A stretch of 11,595 nucleotides of DNA from Bacillota bacterium (GTDB taxonomy: Bacteria; Bacillota; Clostridia; Christensenellales; Aristaeellaceae), in NCBI GenBank assembly GCA_023459675.1, contig JAEWTC010000134.1, forward strand, positions 1-11,595. Direction: 5' to 3'. Of this stretch, positions 1 to 6,265 are shown in pieces. The first letter of the stretch is position 1. The number at the start of each line of letters is the position of its first letter. The translations under genes and the position numbers were made by a program. The notes beneath the pieces were generated by a model that was not told the origin of the DNA, did not search any database, and saw nothing but the letters and a program-made list of their open reading frames with translations.

Positions 1-2
1 GA

Positions 3-626
3 ATGCTCAAGCGCAACATCGCCTCCATGGAGCTGGAGCCGGGCGCGATGCTCAGCGAGAACGAGCTTTCCGCCGCCATGGGCTTAAGCCGCACGCCGGT
101 GCGCGAAGCGCTGATCGAGCTATCCAAAATCCGCATTGTGGAGATTTTGCCCCAGCGCGGCAGCCGCATCTCGCTGATCGATTACGGCTTTGTGGAAGAG
201 AGCCGGTTCATGCGCATGGTGCTGGAGAAGGCGATTTTCGAGCTGGCCTGCGATATGGCCCCGGAGCTGGATTTTTCCGCCGCCGAAGCCAACGTCAAGC
301 TCCAGCAGTTTTATTTTGAGAATCAACTCTACGATAAGCTCATGGAGCTGGACGACGCGTTTCACCGCGAGTTTTTCCGCCTGACGAACAAGATGCAGAG
401 CTATCAGATGCTGGAAAGCATGACGCTGCATTTCGACCGCGTGCGTAACTTAAGCCTGTTTGCCGTTCGGGAGATCAAGATCGTTGAGGATCACCAGCGT
501 TTGCTTGCCGCCGTGCAGGCGGGCGACAAGGAGCAGGTGTCCCAGCTGATTATGAAACACCTCAGCCGCTACAAGGTGGATAAGGACGAAATCTATTCCA
601 AGTACCACGAGTATTTTACAAGATAG
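3..626 (+). CDS. GntR-family transcriptional regulator, FCD (FadR) subfamily, 5' partial
   Basis: Transcription factor that binds DNA through an N-terminal winged helix and senses a small ligand, usually an organic acid, through a C-terminal all-helical FCD domain. The visible part starts inside the winged helix: SENELSAAMGLSRTPVREAL (residues 18-37) is the classic GntR helix-turn-helix with its recognition helix. The wing follows near residues 48-57 (LPQRGSRIS). The FCD domain spans about residues 63-190. It carries the expected metal-ligand pattern: Asp117-x3-His121, His164 and His186. The first GntR helix (about 15-20 residues) is missing, and the ATG at base 3 lies within the domain, so the true start is almost certainly upstream of the window. 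The ligand and target genes cannot be told from this sequence. It converges with the minus-strand operon and ends before the shared terminator at 755-782. Family assignment is firm; the role is open. Confidence 0.9.
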   Translation: MLKRNIASMELEPGAMLSENELSAAMGLSRTPVREALIELSKIRIVEILPQRGSRISLIDYGFVEESRFMRMVLEKAIFELACDMAPELDFSAAEANVKLQQFYFENQLYDKLMELDDAFHREFFRLTNKMQSYQMLESMTLHFDRVRNLSLFAVREIKIVEDHQRLLAAVQAGDKEQVSQLIMKHLSRYKVDKDEIYSKYHEYFTR

Positions 627-699
627 CTTATCCGGAAGACCGCCGACAAACCCCGTTTGGAGGCGGGAGGATAGCCTGTTGAAAGCAGCACTTCCGTCA

Positions 700-722
700 C
701 CGCCCGCGCAGCGGCGCGGCGG
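700..722. other. GC-rich imperfect hairpin in the convergent gap
   Basis: Arms CCGCCCGCGC (700-709) and GCGCGGCGG (714-722) pair over 9 base pairs with one bulged C and a four-base loop. There is no T-run, so it is not a terminator by itself. The rest of the 627-754 gap shows no gene, promoter or repeat that I can support. Confidence 0.25.
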
Positions 723-754
723 CCCCCACCAGAATTTGCTGCATATCGCATAGC

Positions 755-782
755 AAAAGAGCGCCGGGAACGGCGCTCTTTT
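755..782. terminator. Bidirectional Rho-independent terminator
   Basis: A perfect 12-bp inverted repeat: AAAAGAGCGCCG (755-766), loop GGAA, then CGGCGCTCTTTT (771-782). Each strand has a GC-rich stem preceded by A's and followed by T's. It can therefore stop transcription both from the GntR gene (+) and from the three-gene operon arriving on the minus strand. Its place between convergent genes fits this. Confidence 0.88.
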
Positions 783-823
783 CACGGGATCGTTTCCCTT
801 AAATCCATCCGGCGCGACGGCGG

Positions 824-2140
824 CTAAAACACGCTGCCTGTGGAAAACAGGTAGTACAGATAATACCCGCCCGAGTACAGGTGCCACATCAGCAAAAGGA
901 TTGCGGCCAGAAAACCGGCGGCGCGGACGCGCAAACGGGTTTGGGTGCGCGCAAGCACGGCGGAGTTCAGCGCGCCTTTTTCGGCGTTCTCGCGCAGGCG
1001 GGCGCTTTGGGCGCGGTGCTGGTGGGCGGCGTTGAAAAACCGGGGCAGCGTGACGACCCACAGCAAAAAAGCGGCGTTCATGCCGGCCCAGGAAAAGTTG
1101 CCGTGGTTTTCGCGCAGACCGGTTTCGTAGAAAAACCCGGCCTCCAGCACGCCGATCAAAGCCGTCAGCAGGCAGAGGGCGAGCACGGGGTCGCGGAAAT
1201 CACCCTTGCGATAGGTAAGCCCCAGCACCAGCAGCGGGAACGCCGCCATCAGCAGCATATTGCGCGCGGAGAGCAGCAGCTGCTGAAGGTTCAGCGAAAA
1301 CGCAACGCCGCTGGTAAAGGGCACCACCACGCCCGTGTAGTAGAGGTACTGCATCAGGAAAAACGCGGCCGTGGGCAGAAACGAAAGCAGGATCTGTACA
1401 AAGAAGCGCGTGTGCTTTGGGTTTCTTATCCATAAAATAAGAAAGTATACGCCGCAGGCGGGCAGGAAGGCCTGCATGAAGGTGGGCTTGCAAACGACGC
1501 TGAACAAAAGCAGCGCCGCCAGCAGCGCCGCCTTTCCCCACGGCAGAAACGCGCCCGCGGCAGCCGCGCCGCCGCGTTTCCACGCGTACGCCAGATGCGC
1601 CGTGTAGAACACGCACAACAGCGAGGAGAGGATGGATACGATCTGCGTGGGGTTGTGCCACACGGTGGGCGAGCCGACGCCGAAATATACCGCCGGGTTG
1701 ACGGCCGGAATGCGCACGGCGGTGACGAACATCGTACTGAGCGCGCAAAGCGTTGCGGCCGCCGCGGATATTTCCGGCGCGAGATACAGGTGCACAATGC
1801 GCTGCACCAGTACAAAGCCCAGCATTTTATATACCACGCATACGGCGGCCGCCGCCCACACGAAGGGTACGCCCAGCTTCAGCAGCACCGCGAAGTTCAG
1901 ATGCCAGAACGGGTACACGATCCGGCTGGTGATGGAATGCAGGTCCCGGAAATCAAACCCCGAGGCGGTAACCGCGTGCAGGTAAATATCGCTGTTCTCC
2001 AGGGACGCCTCCCGGTAATAGATCATGGTTACGGCGGCGAAAAGCAGGCAGAAGGCCACCCAGAAGAATGCGTCAAAGCTGGATTTTTCCCTGTATTTTC
2101 GCAGATCCCGGTTTGCCTGCACAACGTCTTTATCCATCAT
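824..2140 (-). CDS. Polytopic membrane protein of unknown function, possibly GT-C-like glycosyltransferase
   Basis: I do not recognise this family with certainty. The 438-residue protein has a short charged N-terminus, then roughly ten hydrophobic segments (for example residues 23-42, 84-106, 125-143, 165-185, 203-217, 222-237, 246-264, 292-308, 316-335, 350-365). A charged, Arg-rich stretch (370-405) and a last helix (406-422) follow. The loop after helix 1 holds acidic residues in ENSDIYLH (48-55), where GT-C glycosyltransferases carry their catalytic acid. Other polar motifs are SPTVWHNPT (157-165), KPTF (218-221) and ENHGNFSW (344-351). The topology and first-loop acid suggest a lipid-linked-sugar glycosyltransferase, but this is inference. 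It is the last gene of the operon, 15 bases after the acyltransferase fusion. Two ATGs lie in tandem; GGAGG at 2144-2148 is 3 nt from the first and 6 nt from the second (2137), so the second may be the real start. Confidence 0.75.
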   Translation of the reverse strand: MMDKDVVQANRDLRKYREKSSFDAFFWVAFCLLFAAVTMIYYREASLENSDIYLHAVTASGFDFRDLHSITSRIVYPFWHLNFAVLLKLGVPFVWAAAAVCVVYKMLGFVLVQRIVHLYLAPEISAAAATLCALSTMFVTAVRIPAVNPAVYFGVGSPTVWHNPTQIVSILSSLLCVFYTAHLAYAWKRGGAAAAGAFLPWGKAALLAALLLFSVVCKPTFMQAFLPACGVYFLILWIRNPKHTRFFVQILLSFLPTAAFFLMQYLYYTGVVVPFTSGVAFSLNLQQLLLSARNMLLMAAFPLLVLGLTYRKGDFRDPVLALCLLTALIGVLEAGFFYETGLRENHGNFSWAGMNAAFLLWVVTLPRFFNAAHQHRAQSARLRENAEKGALNSAVLARTQTRLRVRAAGFLAAILLLMWHLYSGGYYLYYLFSTGSVF

Positions 2141-2143
2141 GAA

Positions 2144-2148
2144 CCTCC
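2144..2148 (-). promoter_or_regulatory. Ribosome binding site of the 438-residue membrane protein gene
   Basis: GGAGG on the minus strand lies 3 nt before the ATG at 2140 and 6 nt before the next ATG at 2137. The spacing favours the second ATG, which would shorten the protein by one residue. Confidence 0.6.
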
Positions 2149-2155
2149 GTTTTCC

Positions 2156-4264
2156 TTACTGCGGCTGCACGGCCGGTTCCCGTTCGAGCGCGACCATCGC
2201 TTCGATGCTTTTCTGCAGGGTGTTCACGATGCGCAGCTTCTCCTCATTGGCCGGAGCGGCGGGGTTATAGCAAACGCCCTCGCCGAACGTGAGTGTTTTC
2301 AGCTTCTTGGACGCATAGGTGGGCACGAACACGGCGGCTTTCCCCGTTCGCTTGTAGAGGGCTGGCGCGAGCATCGCAAACCCGGTATACAGATCGCCGA
2401 TGCCATCCTCCGCATAGCCGCGCTCGCCCTCTTTGGCGTTGTCGCCGCGCTCGGGGAAGATCAGCAGATTATCGCCCGCCTGCATCGCGTCGATCGTCAG
2501 GCGGAAAGTTTTAATCAGCGCGTGCGGGTTGCTGCGGTACACGGGGATCGCGTCCAGGCTTTGGTACGCCCATAGGAAGAACCGTGCGAACGCACGGGTC
2601 AGCGGCATTTTCAGGAAATCCGGGCACCAGGCCTGGCGTACGGCGGTGTTGCGGTAGAGATAATCCACAATCACGGCCTTGTCCATCATCTCGGCAATGC
2701 TCCACGGGCGGAAGGAAATCGGCACGTGCAGCGTCGCGGCCACGGGGCCGTACACCTCGCCGTGGTTGCACACCAGTACCACCGTTCCGTCCTCCAGGCC
2801 CTGCAGGTGCTCCTTGCCGATCACCGTGTGCGGCATCAGCAGCCGCAGGAAAAAGATGATGACCTTGAGGCCGAAGCGGTTCTTGTTTTTTTGCACCACT
2901 ACGGTATCCAGCTGTTTGCGCAGCGCCGGGTTGTCCGCGTCGGTCAGGGTGAGGAAGCGCTTGAGCTTCTGGAAATGGCGGTTGTTCATCGGGAAGCGCA
3001 GCACGATCAAAAACGCGCCCGCGGTTAAAAGCAGCGGCGGCAAAATCATCAGCGGGCGGAAATCGTCGCGGATCTGGGAGAACTCGAGCGCCGCCAGATT
3101 TACATTCGCGGGCAGGCACAGGGCGGCCAGCAGCAGCAGGGCAATCAGCTGTCCCGCAAGAATGGAAAGCTCCGTAGCCACCGTGCGCATCGCGCCGTAG
3201 CCCTGCATATTTTCATGCAGCCGGTACTGCGCCACGGCGGTCATTTCCCGCTCCATCTCCGCAAGGCAGGTCACCGATACGCTCAACCCCGCCGAGCACA
3301 GCCCCAGCGTGCTGTACGTCATCAGCAGCGAAAACCCGTCCGTGAGCATCCGGTAAAACAGCACCAGCGCGTACAGCCACAAAAACAGGCCGATCAGCAG
3401 CAGGTTCAGCACGCCGGGCCTGCGGCGCTTCAGGCGGCCCAGCAGAAAATCGGTCACCTCGCGCATGATGATCGTGCACGCAACGGAGATGGCCAGGCAG
3501 GAGACGATCTCCCGGGTTGTGATGCCGATGAAGGTATACACCATGATCAGCGTCGTCTGCAGCGCGATCAGGATGATCGCGTGCATGCGCTGGTACGCGC
3601 CGTAGGCGTTCAATTGCCGCAGCTCCGTGGAAATGCGTTCCGCGGTTTCGTGGTCCGGCGTTTCGGGCGCTTTTTCCGTTGCGAGGGACCTGCGCCCGCG
3701 CCACAGGGTGTAGCCCTCCAAAAGCACGGACAGCCCGTAGCCGCCCAGCATATACCACGCGGTGGCCTGGGGCAGCGTGAGAAGGAACAGCAGCGCCATC
3801 AGCCCGGCAAGCAAAAGCTGCAGCAGGGCGAACAACAGGCCGAACGCGGGCTTGCCGATCCGCCCGCGCAGCACGCTTACAATCATCCGCCGCCCGATGG
3901 GGCTGCGTACGGTGAGCACAAGGGTGACCGCGGACAGCTCCCAGAAATGCGTCACGCGGGAGAACACCGGGTAGACGACCCACAGCATGAACGCCAGCAA
4001 GAACATGCAGGCGAGCAGCAGCGTGCCGAACACGCGCATGCGCTTTGTGAGGCTTTTCCTGCGCTCGCTGAGAAACGTCTGCGCGTAGGCGGAGGCCGCC
4101 GCGCCGCTCATAAACAGCGCGCCGCCAAACACCGGCGACAGCGTATACGCGCCGGAAACGGTCATGGAATACAGGTAGTTATACAGCGTCGGCAGCGACA
4201 TCATCACCAGCATCACCCGCCGGGGCGACGCCCACGCCATGGTCTGCGCCTGTTGTTTTGCCAA
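2156..4264 (-). CDS. Fusion of a 12-TM MFS-like domain with a PlsC-like lysophospholipid acyltransferase domain
   Basis: The N-terminal half (about residues 15-425) has around twelve hydrophobic helices with a charged central loop at 190-225, the 6+6 layout of MFS transporters. The C-terminal part (about 465-700) is PlsC/LPLAT-like. Block I is NHGEVYG (500-506), block II IPVYRSN (573-579), block III IFPERG (602-607) and block IV VPTY (647-650). Such enzymes move an acyl chain onto a lysophospholipid or glycerol phosphate at the inner membrane face. The catalytic HX4D motif here has His501, but Gly506 stands where Asp is expected. LplT/PlsC/Aas-type fusions that flip and re-acylate lysophospholipids are known; this one lacks the AMP-ligase part. 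The start is TTG at 4264, chosen because GGGAG (4274-4278) lies 9 nt upstream and the first ATG (4240) has no ribosome site. It is 13 bases behind the AlaRS gene. Substrate is unknown. Confidence 0.82.
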   Translation of the reverse strand: MAKQQAQTMAWASPRRVMLVMMSLPTLYNYLYSMTVSGAYTLSPVFGGALFMSGAAASAYAQTFLSERRKSLTKRMRVFGTLLLACMFLLAFMLWVVYPVFSRVTHFWELSAVTLVLTVRSPIGRRMIVSVLRGRIGKPAFGLLFALLQLLLAGLMALLFLLTLPQATAWYMLGGYGLSVLLEGYTLWRGRRSLATEKAPETPDHETAERISTELRQLNAYGAYQRMHAIILIALQTTLIMVYTFIGITTREIVSCLAISVACTIIMREVTDFLLGRLKRRRPGVLNLLLIGLFLWLYALVLFYRMLTDGFSLLMTYSTLGLCSAGLSVSVTCLAEMEREMTAVAQYRLHENMQGYGAMRTVATELSILAGQLIALLLLAALCLPANVNLAALEFSQIRDDFRPLMILPPLLLTAGAFLIVLRFPMNNRHFQKLKRFLTLTDADNPALRKQLDTVVVQKNKNRFGLKVIIFFLRLLMPHTVIGKEHLQGLEDGTVVLVCNHGEVYGPVAATLHVPISFRPWSIAEMMDKAVIVDYLYRNTAVRQAWCPDFLKMPLTRAFARFFLWAYQSLDAIPVYRSNPHALIKTFRLTIDAMQAGDNLLIFPERGDNAKEGERGYAEDGIGDLYTGFAMLAPALYKRTGKAAVFVPTYASKKLKTLTFGEGVCYNPAAPANEEKLRIVNTLQKSIEAMVALEREPAVQPQ

Positions 4265-4273
4265 CGGTTATCG

Positions 4274-4278
4274 CTCCC
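4274..4278 (-). promoter_or_regulatory. Ribosome binding site for the TTG-started fusion gene, overlapping the AlaRS stop
   Basis: On the minus strand the AlaRS stop TAG (4280-4278) runs directly into GGGAG (4278-4274), sharing one G. The TTG start follows 9 nt later. The overlap decides the TTG start and suggests translational coupling between the two genes. Confidence 0.6.
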
Positions 4279-6056
4279 TAGCTTACGATTGCTTTAATGC
4301 GGCGTATGCCTGCGGAGGAACTTTCTTCTTTCTGGATCGTAAACGAGCCGAGCTCGGCGGTGTTGTCCACGTGCGGGCCGCCGCAGATCTCCTTGGAGAA
4401 ATCGCCCATGGTGTAGACCTTCACCTTTTCGCCGTACTTGCTTTCAAACAGGCCGATCGCGCCCTGCGCCTTGGCTTCCTCCACGGTCATTTCTTCCACG
4501 GTTACGGGCATTTTGGCGGCGATGACGTCGTTGACGATCTTCTCCACCCGGCTAAGCTCTTCGGGCGTCACCTTGCGGCCGAAGGAGAAGTCAAACCGCA
4601 GGCGTTCGGCGGTGATGTTGGAGCCCTTCTGCGCCACCTCGTCGCCCAGCACAAGGCGCAGCGCTTTGTGCAGAAGGTGCGTGGCGGTGTGCAGCTTCGT
4701 GGTCTGCTCGCTGTGGTCGGCCAGGCCGCCCTTGAAGGTCTGCTCCGCGCCTGCGTGGCTTTTTTCCTGATGCTCCTTGAAGCTCGCCTCGTAACCGGCC
4801 TTGTCCACGGTCAGGCCTTTTTCCTTGGCAAGCTCGATGGTCATTTCAATGGGGAAGCCGTAGGTATCGTACAGGTGGAACGCGCTCAGGCCGTCGATCT
4901 GCGTACCGCTGAGCTTGCCCGTGATCTTGTCGAATTCCTTCGTGCCCTGGTCCAGGGTCTTGGCAAAGCGGGTTTCTTCCATGGAAAGCTGTTCCAGAAT
5001 GAACGCGCCGTTGCGGGCGAGCTCCGGGTACACGCTTTGGTACTGGCCGATGATCACGCCCGCGATCTCGCCCGTAAAGCCGGCGGGGAGGGAAAGCTCC
5101 ATGCCGTAGCGCACGGCGCGGCGGATGAGGCGGCGCAGCACGTAGCCCTGCCCCACGTTGGAGGGCGCCATGCCCCGGTCGTCGCCCAGGATGAAGGTGG
5201 CGGTGCGCACGTGGTCCGCCACGATGCGGAACGCCTTTTTGTTGCTCTGGTAGGTTTTGCCGCTCAGCTGCGCGATCTTTGCGAGGATGTTCATAAACAG
5301 GTCGGTTTCGTAAACGTTGTCCTTGCCCGTCAGCACGCAGATGGTGCGCTCCAGCCCCATGCCGGTATCCACGTTGGGCTGGGACAGCGGAACGTAGCTG
5401 CCGTCCGCCGTTTTGTTATACTGCATGAACACGTCGTTCCAGATCTCCAGATACCGCCCGCAGGAGCAGGCGGGGGAGCAGTCCGGCCCGCAGGGGGCTT
5501 TGTCGGTGATAATGAACATTTCGGAGTCCGGCCCGCAGGGGCCGGTGGCGCCGGCGGGGCCCCACCAGTTGTTTTCCTTGGGCAGGAAGAAAACCCGGTC
5601 GGCGGGCACGCCGCAGGCGCGCCAGAGCGCGGCGCTTTCCTCGTCCCGCGGGGCGTTCTCGTCGCCCTCGAACACGGAAAACGCCAGCTTGTCCTTGGGG
5701 ATGCCAAGGTATTGTTCGCTCGTTAAAAACTCCCAGCTCCAAGGGATCATTTCTTTCTTGAAATAATCGCCCAGGGACCAGTTACCCATCATCTCAAAAA
5801 ACGTCAGGTGGCTAGCGTCGCCCACGTCGTCGATGTCGCCGGTGCGGATGCACTTCTGCACGTCCGTCAGGCGCGTGCCCTCGGGATGCTTTTCCCCCAG
5901 CAGATACGGCACCAGCGGATGCATGCCCGCCGTGGTGAACAGCACCGTGGGATCGTTTTCCGGAATCAGCGACGCGCTGGAAATCACGGCGTGGCCGCGG
6001 TCCTTAAAAAACTGCAGGAACATCGACCGGAGCTGGCTGGAGGTTAAGAGTTTCAT
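4278..6056 (-). CDS. alaS: Alanine--tRNA ligase, short form (catalytic plus editing domain only)
   Basis: Class II synthetase that charges tRNA-Ala with alanine in the cytosol. The catalytic core has motif 1 around DPTVLFTTAGM (35-45), motif 2 around QKCIRTG...HLTFFEMMGNWSLGDYF (67-99) and motif 3 GMGLER (232-237). The editing domain keeps its zinc-type ligands: HTATH (His456, His460) and CGGPH (Cys558, His562). At 592 residues it ends at IRRIKAIVS, just after the editing domain. The oligomerisation (DHHA1) and C-Ala domains of ordinary ~875-residue AlaRS are absent. A Cys cluster at 189-199 (C-G-P-D-C-S-P-A-C-S-C) sits before RYLEIWNDVFMQY. The shortened motif 2 loop and CGGPH resemble the short AlaRS type I recall from candidate-phyla and some Clostridia genomes. 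The reading frame is intact with a clean stop, so this is a natural short form. Ribosome site AGGAGA lies 8 nt before ATG. It is the first gene of the operon. Confidence 0.93.
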   Translation of the reverse strand: MKLLTSSQLRSMFLQFFKDRGHAVISSASLIPENDPTVLFTTAGMHPLVPYLLGEKHPEGTRLTDVQKCIRTGDIDDVGDASHLTFFEMMGNWSLGDYFKKEMIPWSWEFLTSEQYLGIPKDKLAFSVFEGDENAPRDEESAALWRACGVPADRVFFLPKENNWWGPAGATGPCGPDSEMFIITDKAPCGPDCSPACSCGRYLEIWNDVFMQYNKTADGSYVPLSQPNVDTGMGLERTICVLTGKDNVYETDLFMNILAKIAQLSGKTYQSNKKAFRIVADHVRTATFILGDDRGMAPSNVGQGYVLRRLIRRAVRYGMELSLPAGFTGEIAGVIIGQYQSVYPELARNGAFILEQLSMEETRFAKTLDQGTKEFDKITGKLSGTQIDGLSAFHLYDTYGFPIEMTIELAKEKGLTVDKAGYEASFKEHQEKSHAGAEQTFKGGLADHSEQTTKLHTATHLLHKALRLVLGDEVAQKGSNITAERLRFDFSFGRKVTPEELSRVEKIVNDVIAAKMPVTVEEMTVEEAKAQGAIGLFESKYGEKVKVYTMGDFSKEICGGPHVDNTAELGSFTIQKEESSSAGIRRIKAIVS

Positions 6057-6071
6057 GGAATGATCTCCTTG

Positions 6072-6087
6072 TGTGCAAAATTGCGCA
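6072..6087. promoter_or_regulatory. Near-perfect palindrome in the alaS leader, possible operator
   Basis: TGTGCAAAATTGCGCA is symmetric except for one T/G pair and the central A/A. It lies between the expected transcription start (about 6092) and the alaS ribosome site (about 6065-6070). The position suits a repressor site or a small RNA hairpin next to the ribosome site. No regulator is identified. Confidence 0.35.
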
Positions 6088-6098
6088 TATACCGTTTC

Positions 6099-6127
6099 AT
6101 TATAGGGTTTGCCGGGGTGTATGTCAA
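6099..6127 (-). promoter_or_regulatory. Consensus sigma-A promoter of the alaS-acyltransferase operon
   Basis: On the minus strand TTGACA (6127-6122) is followed after exactly 17 nt by TATAAT (6104-6099), both hexamers perfect. Transcription should start near 6092, leaving a leader of only about 35 nt. This leaves no room for a T-box riboswitch. Confidence 0.85.
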
Positions 6128-6147
6128 ACGATCAGCGTTTGTTTTCT

Positions 6148-6177
6148 GCGGTTTTCCGCGCCGGAACCGCTCTTTTT
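6148..6177 (+). terminator. Terminator-like hairpin upstream of the pseudo-sortase promoter
   Basis: Arms GCGGTT..CCG (6148-6158, with a two-T bulge) and CGGAACCGC (6162-6170) enclose a CGC loop. TCTTTTT (6171-6177) follows. It looks like an intrinsic terminator on the plus strand, yet no plus-strand gene lies just upstream. It may stop transcription antisense to alaS, or the resemblance may be chance in GC-rich DNA. Confidence 0.35.
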
Positions 6178-6192
6178 GCGCGGCGGCGCGGC

Positions 6193-6224
6193 TTGACAGG
6201 CAAACGCCGGAACGGTAGTATAAA
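6193..6224 (+). promoter_or_regulatory. Probable promoter of the pseudo-sortase gene
   Basis: TTGACA (6193-6198) is perfect. With a 17-nt spacer the -10 would be TAGTAT (6216-6221, 4 of 6 consensus bases). A better hexamer, TATAAA (6219-6224), needs a 20-nt spacer. The ribosome site GAGGAG (6254-6259) lies 6 nt before the ATG at 6266. It is divergent from the alaS promoter, with about 65 bases between the two -35 boxes. Confidence 0.65.
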
Positions 6225-6265
6225 ATCATCGCAAAAGGAAGTTCGCACCGCAAGAGGAGCAGCGT

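Noticed and set aside
1595..2575. Plus-strand open frame of 326 codons
   Set aside because: Antisense to the end of the acyltransferase fusion and the start of the membrane protein, spanning their junction. It is rich in Arg, Gly and His, with no recognisable domain.
3215..4297. Plus-strand open frame of 360 codons rich in Gln and His
   Set aside because: Antisense shadow of the membrane half of the fusion protein; hydrophobic codons read in reverse give Gln/His-rich text.
4278..4300. AlaRS as a frameshifted or broken full-length gene
   Set aside because: The stop is followed at once by the ribosome site and start of the next gene, and no DHHA1 or C-Ala sequence remains downstream in any frame.
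4239..5726. Plus-strand open frame of 495 codons
   Set aside because: Lies antisense to alaS, which has clear family motifs. High GC content keeps stop codons rare in the shadow frame, and the translation is low-complexity without domains.
6057..6098. T-box riboswitch upstream of alaS
   Set aside because: The leader is only about 35 nt from the predicted start site and has no T-box sequence, specifier stem or terminator.
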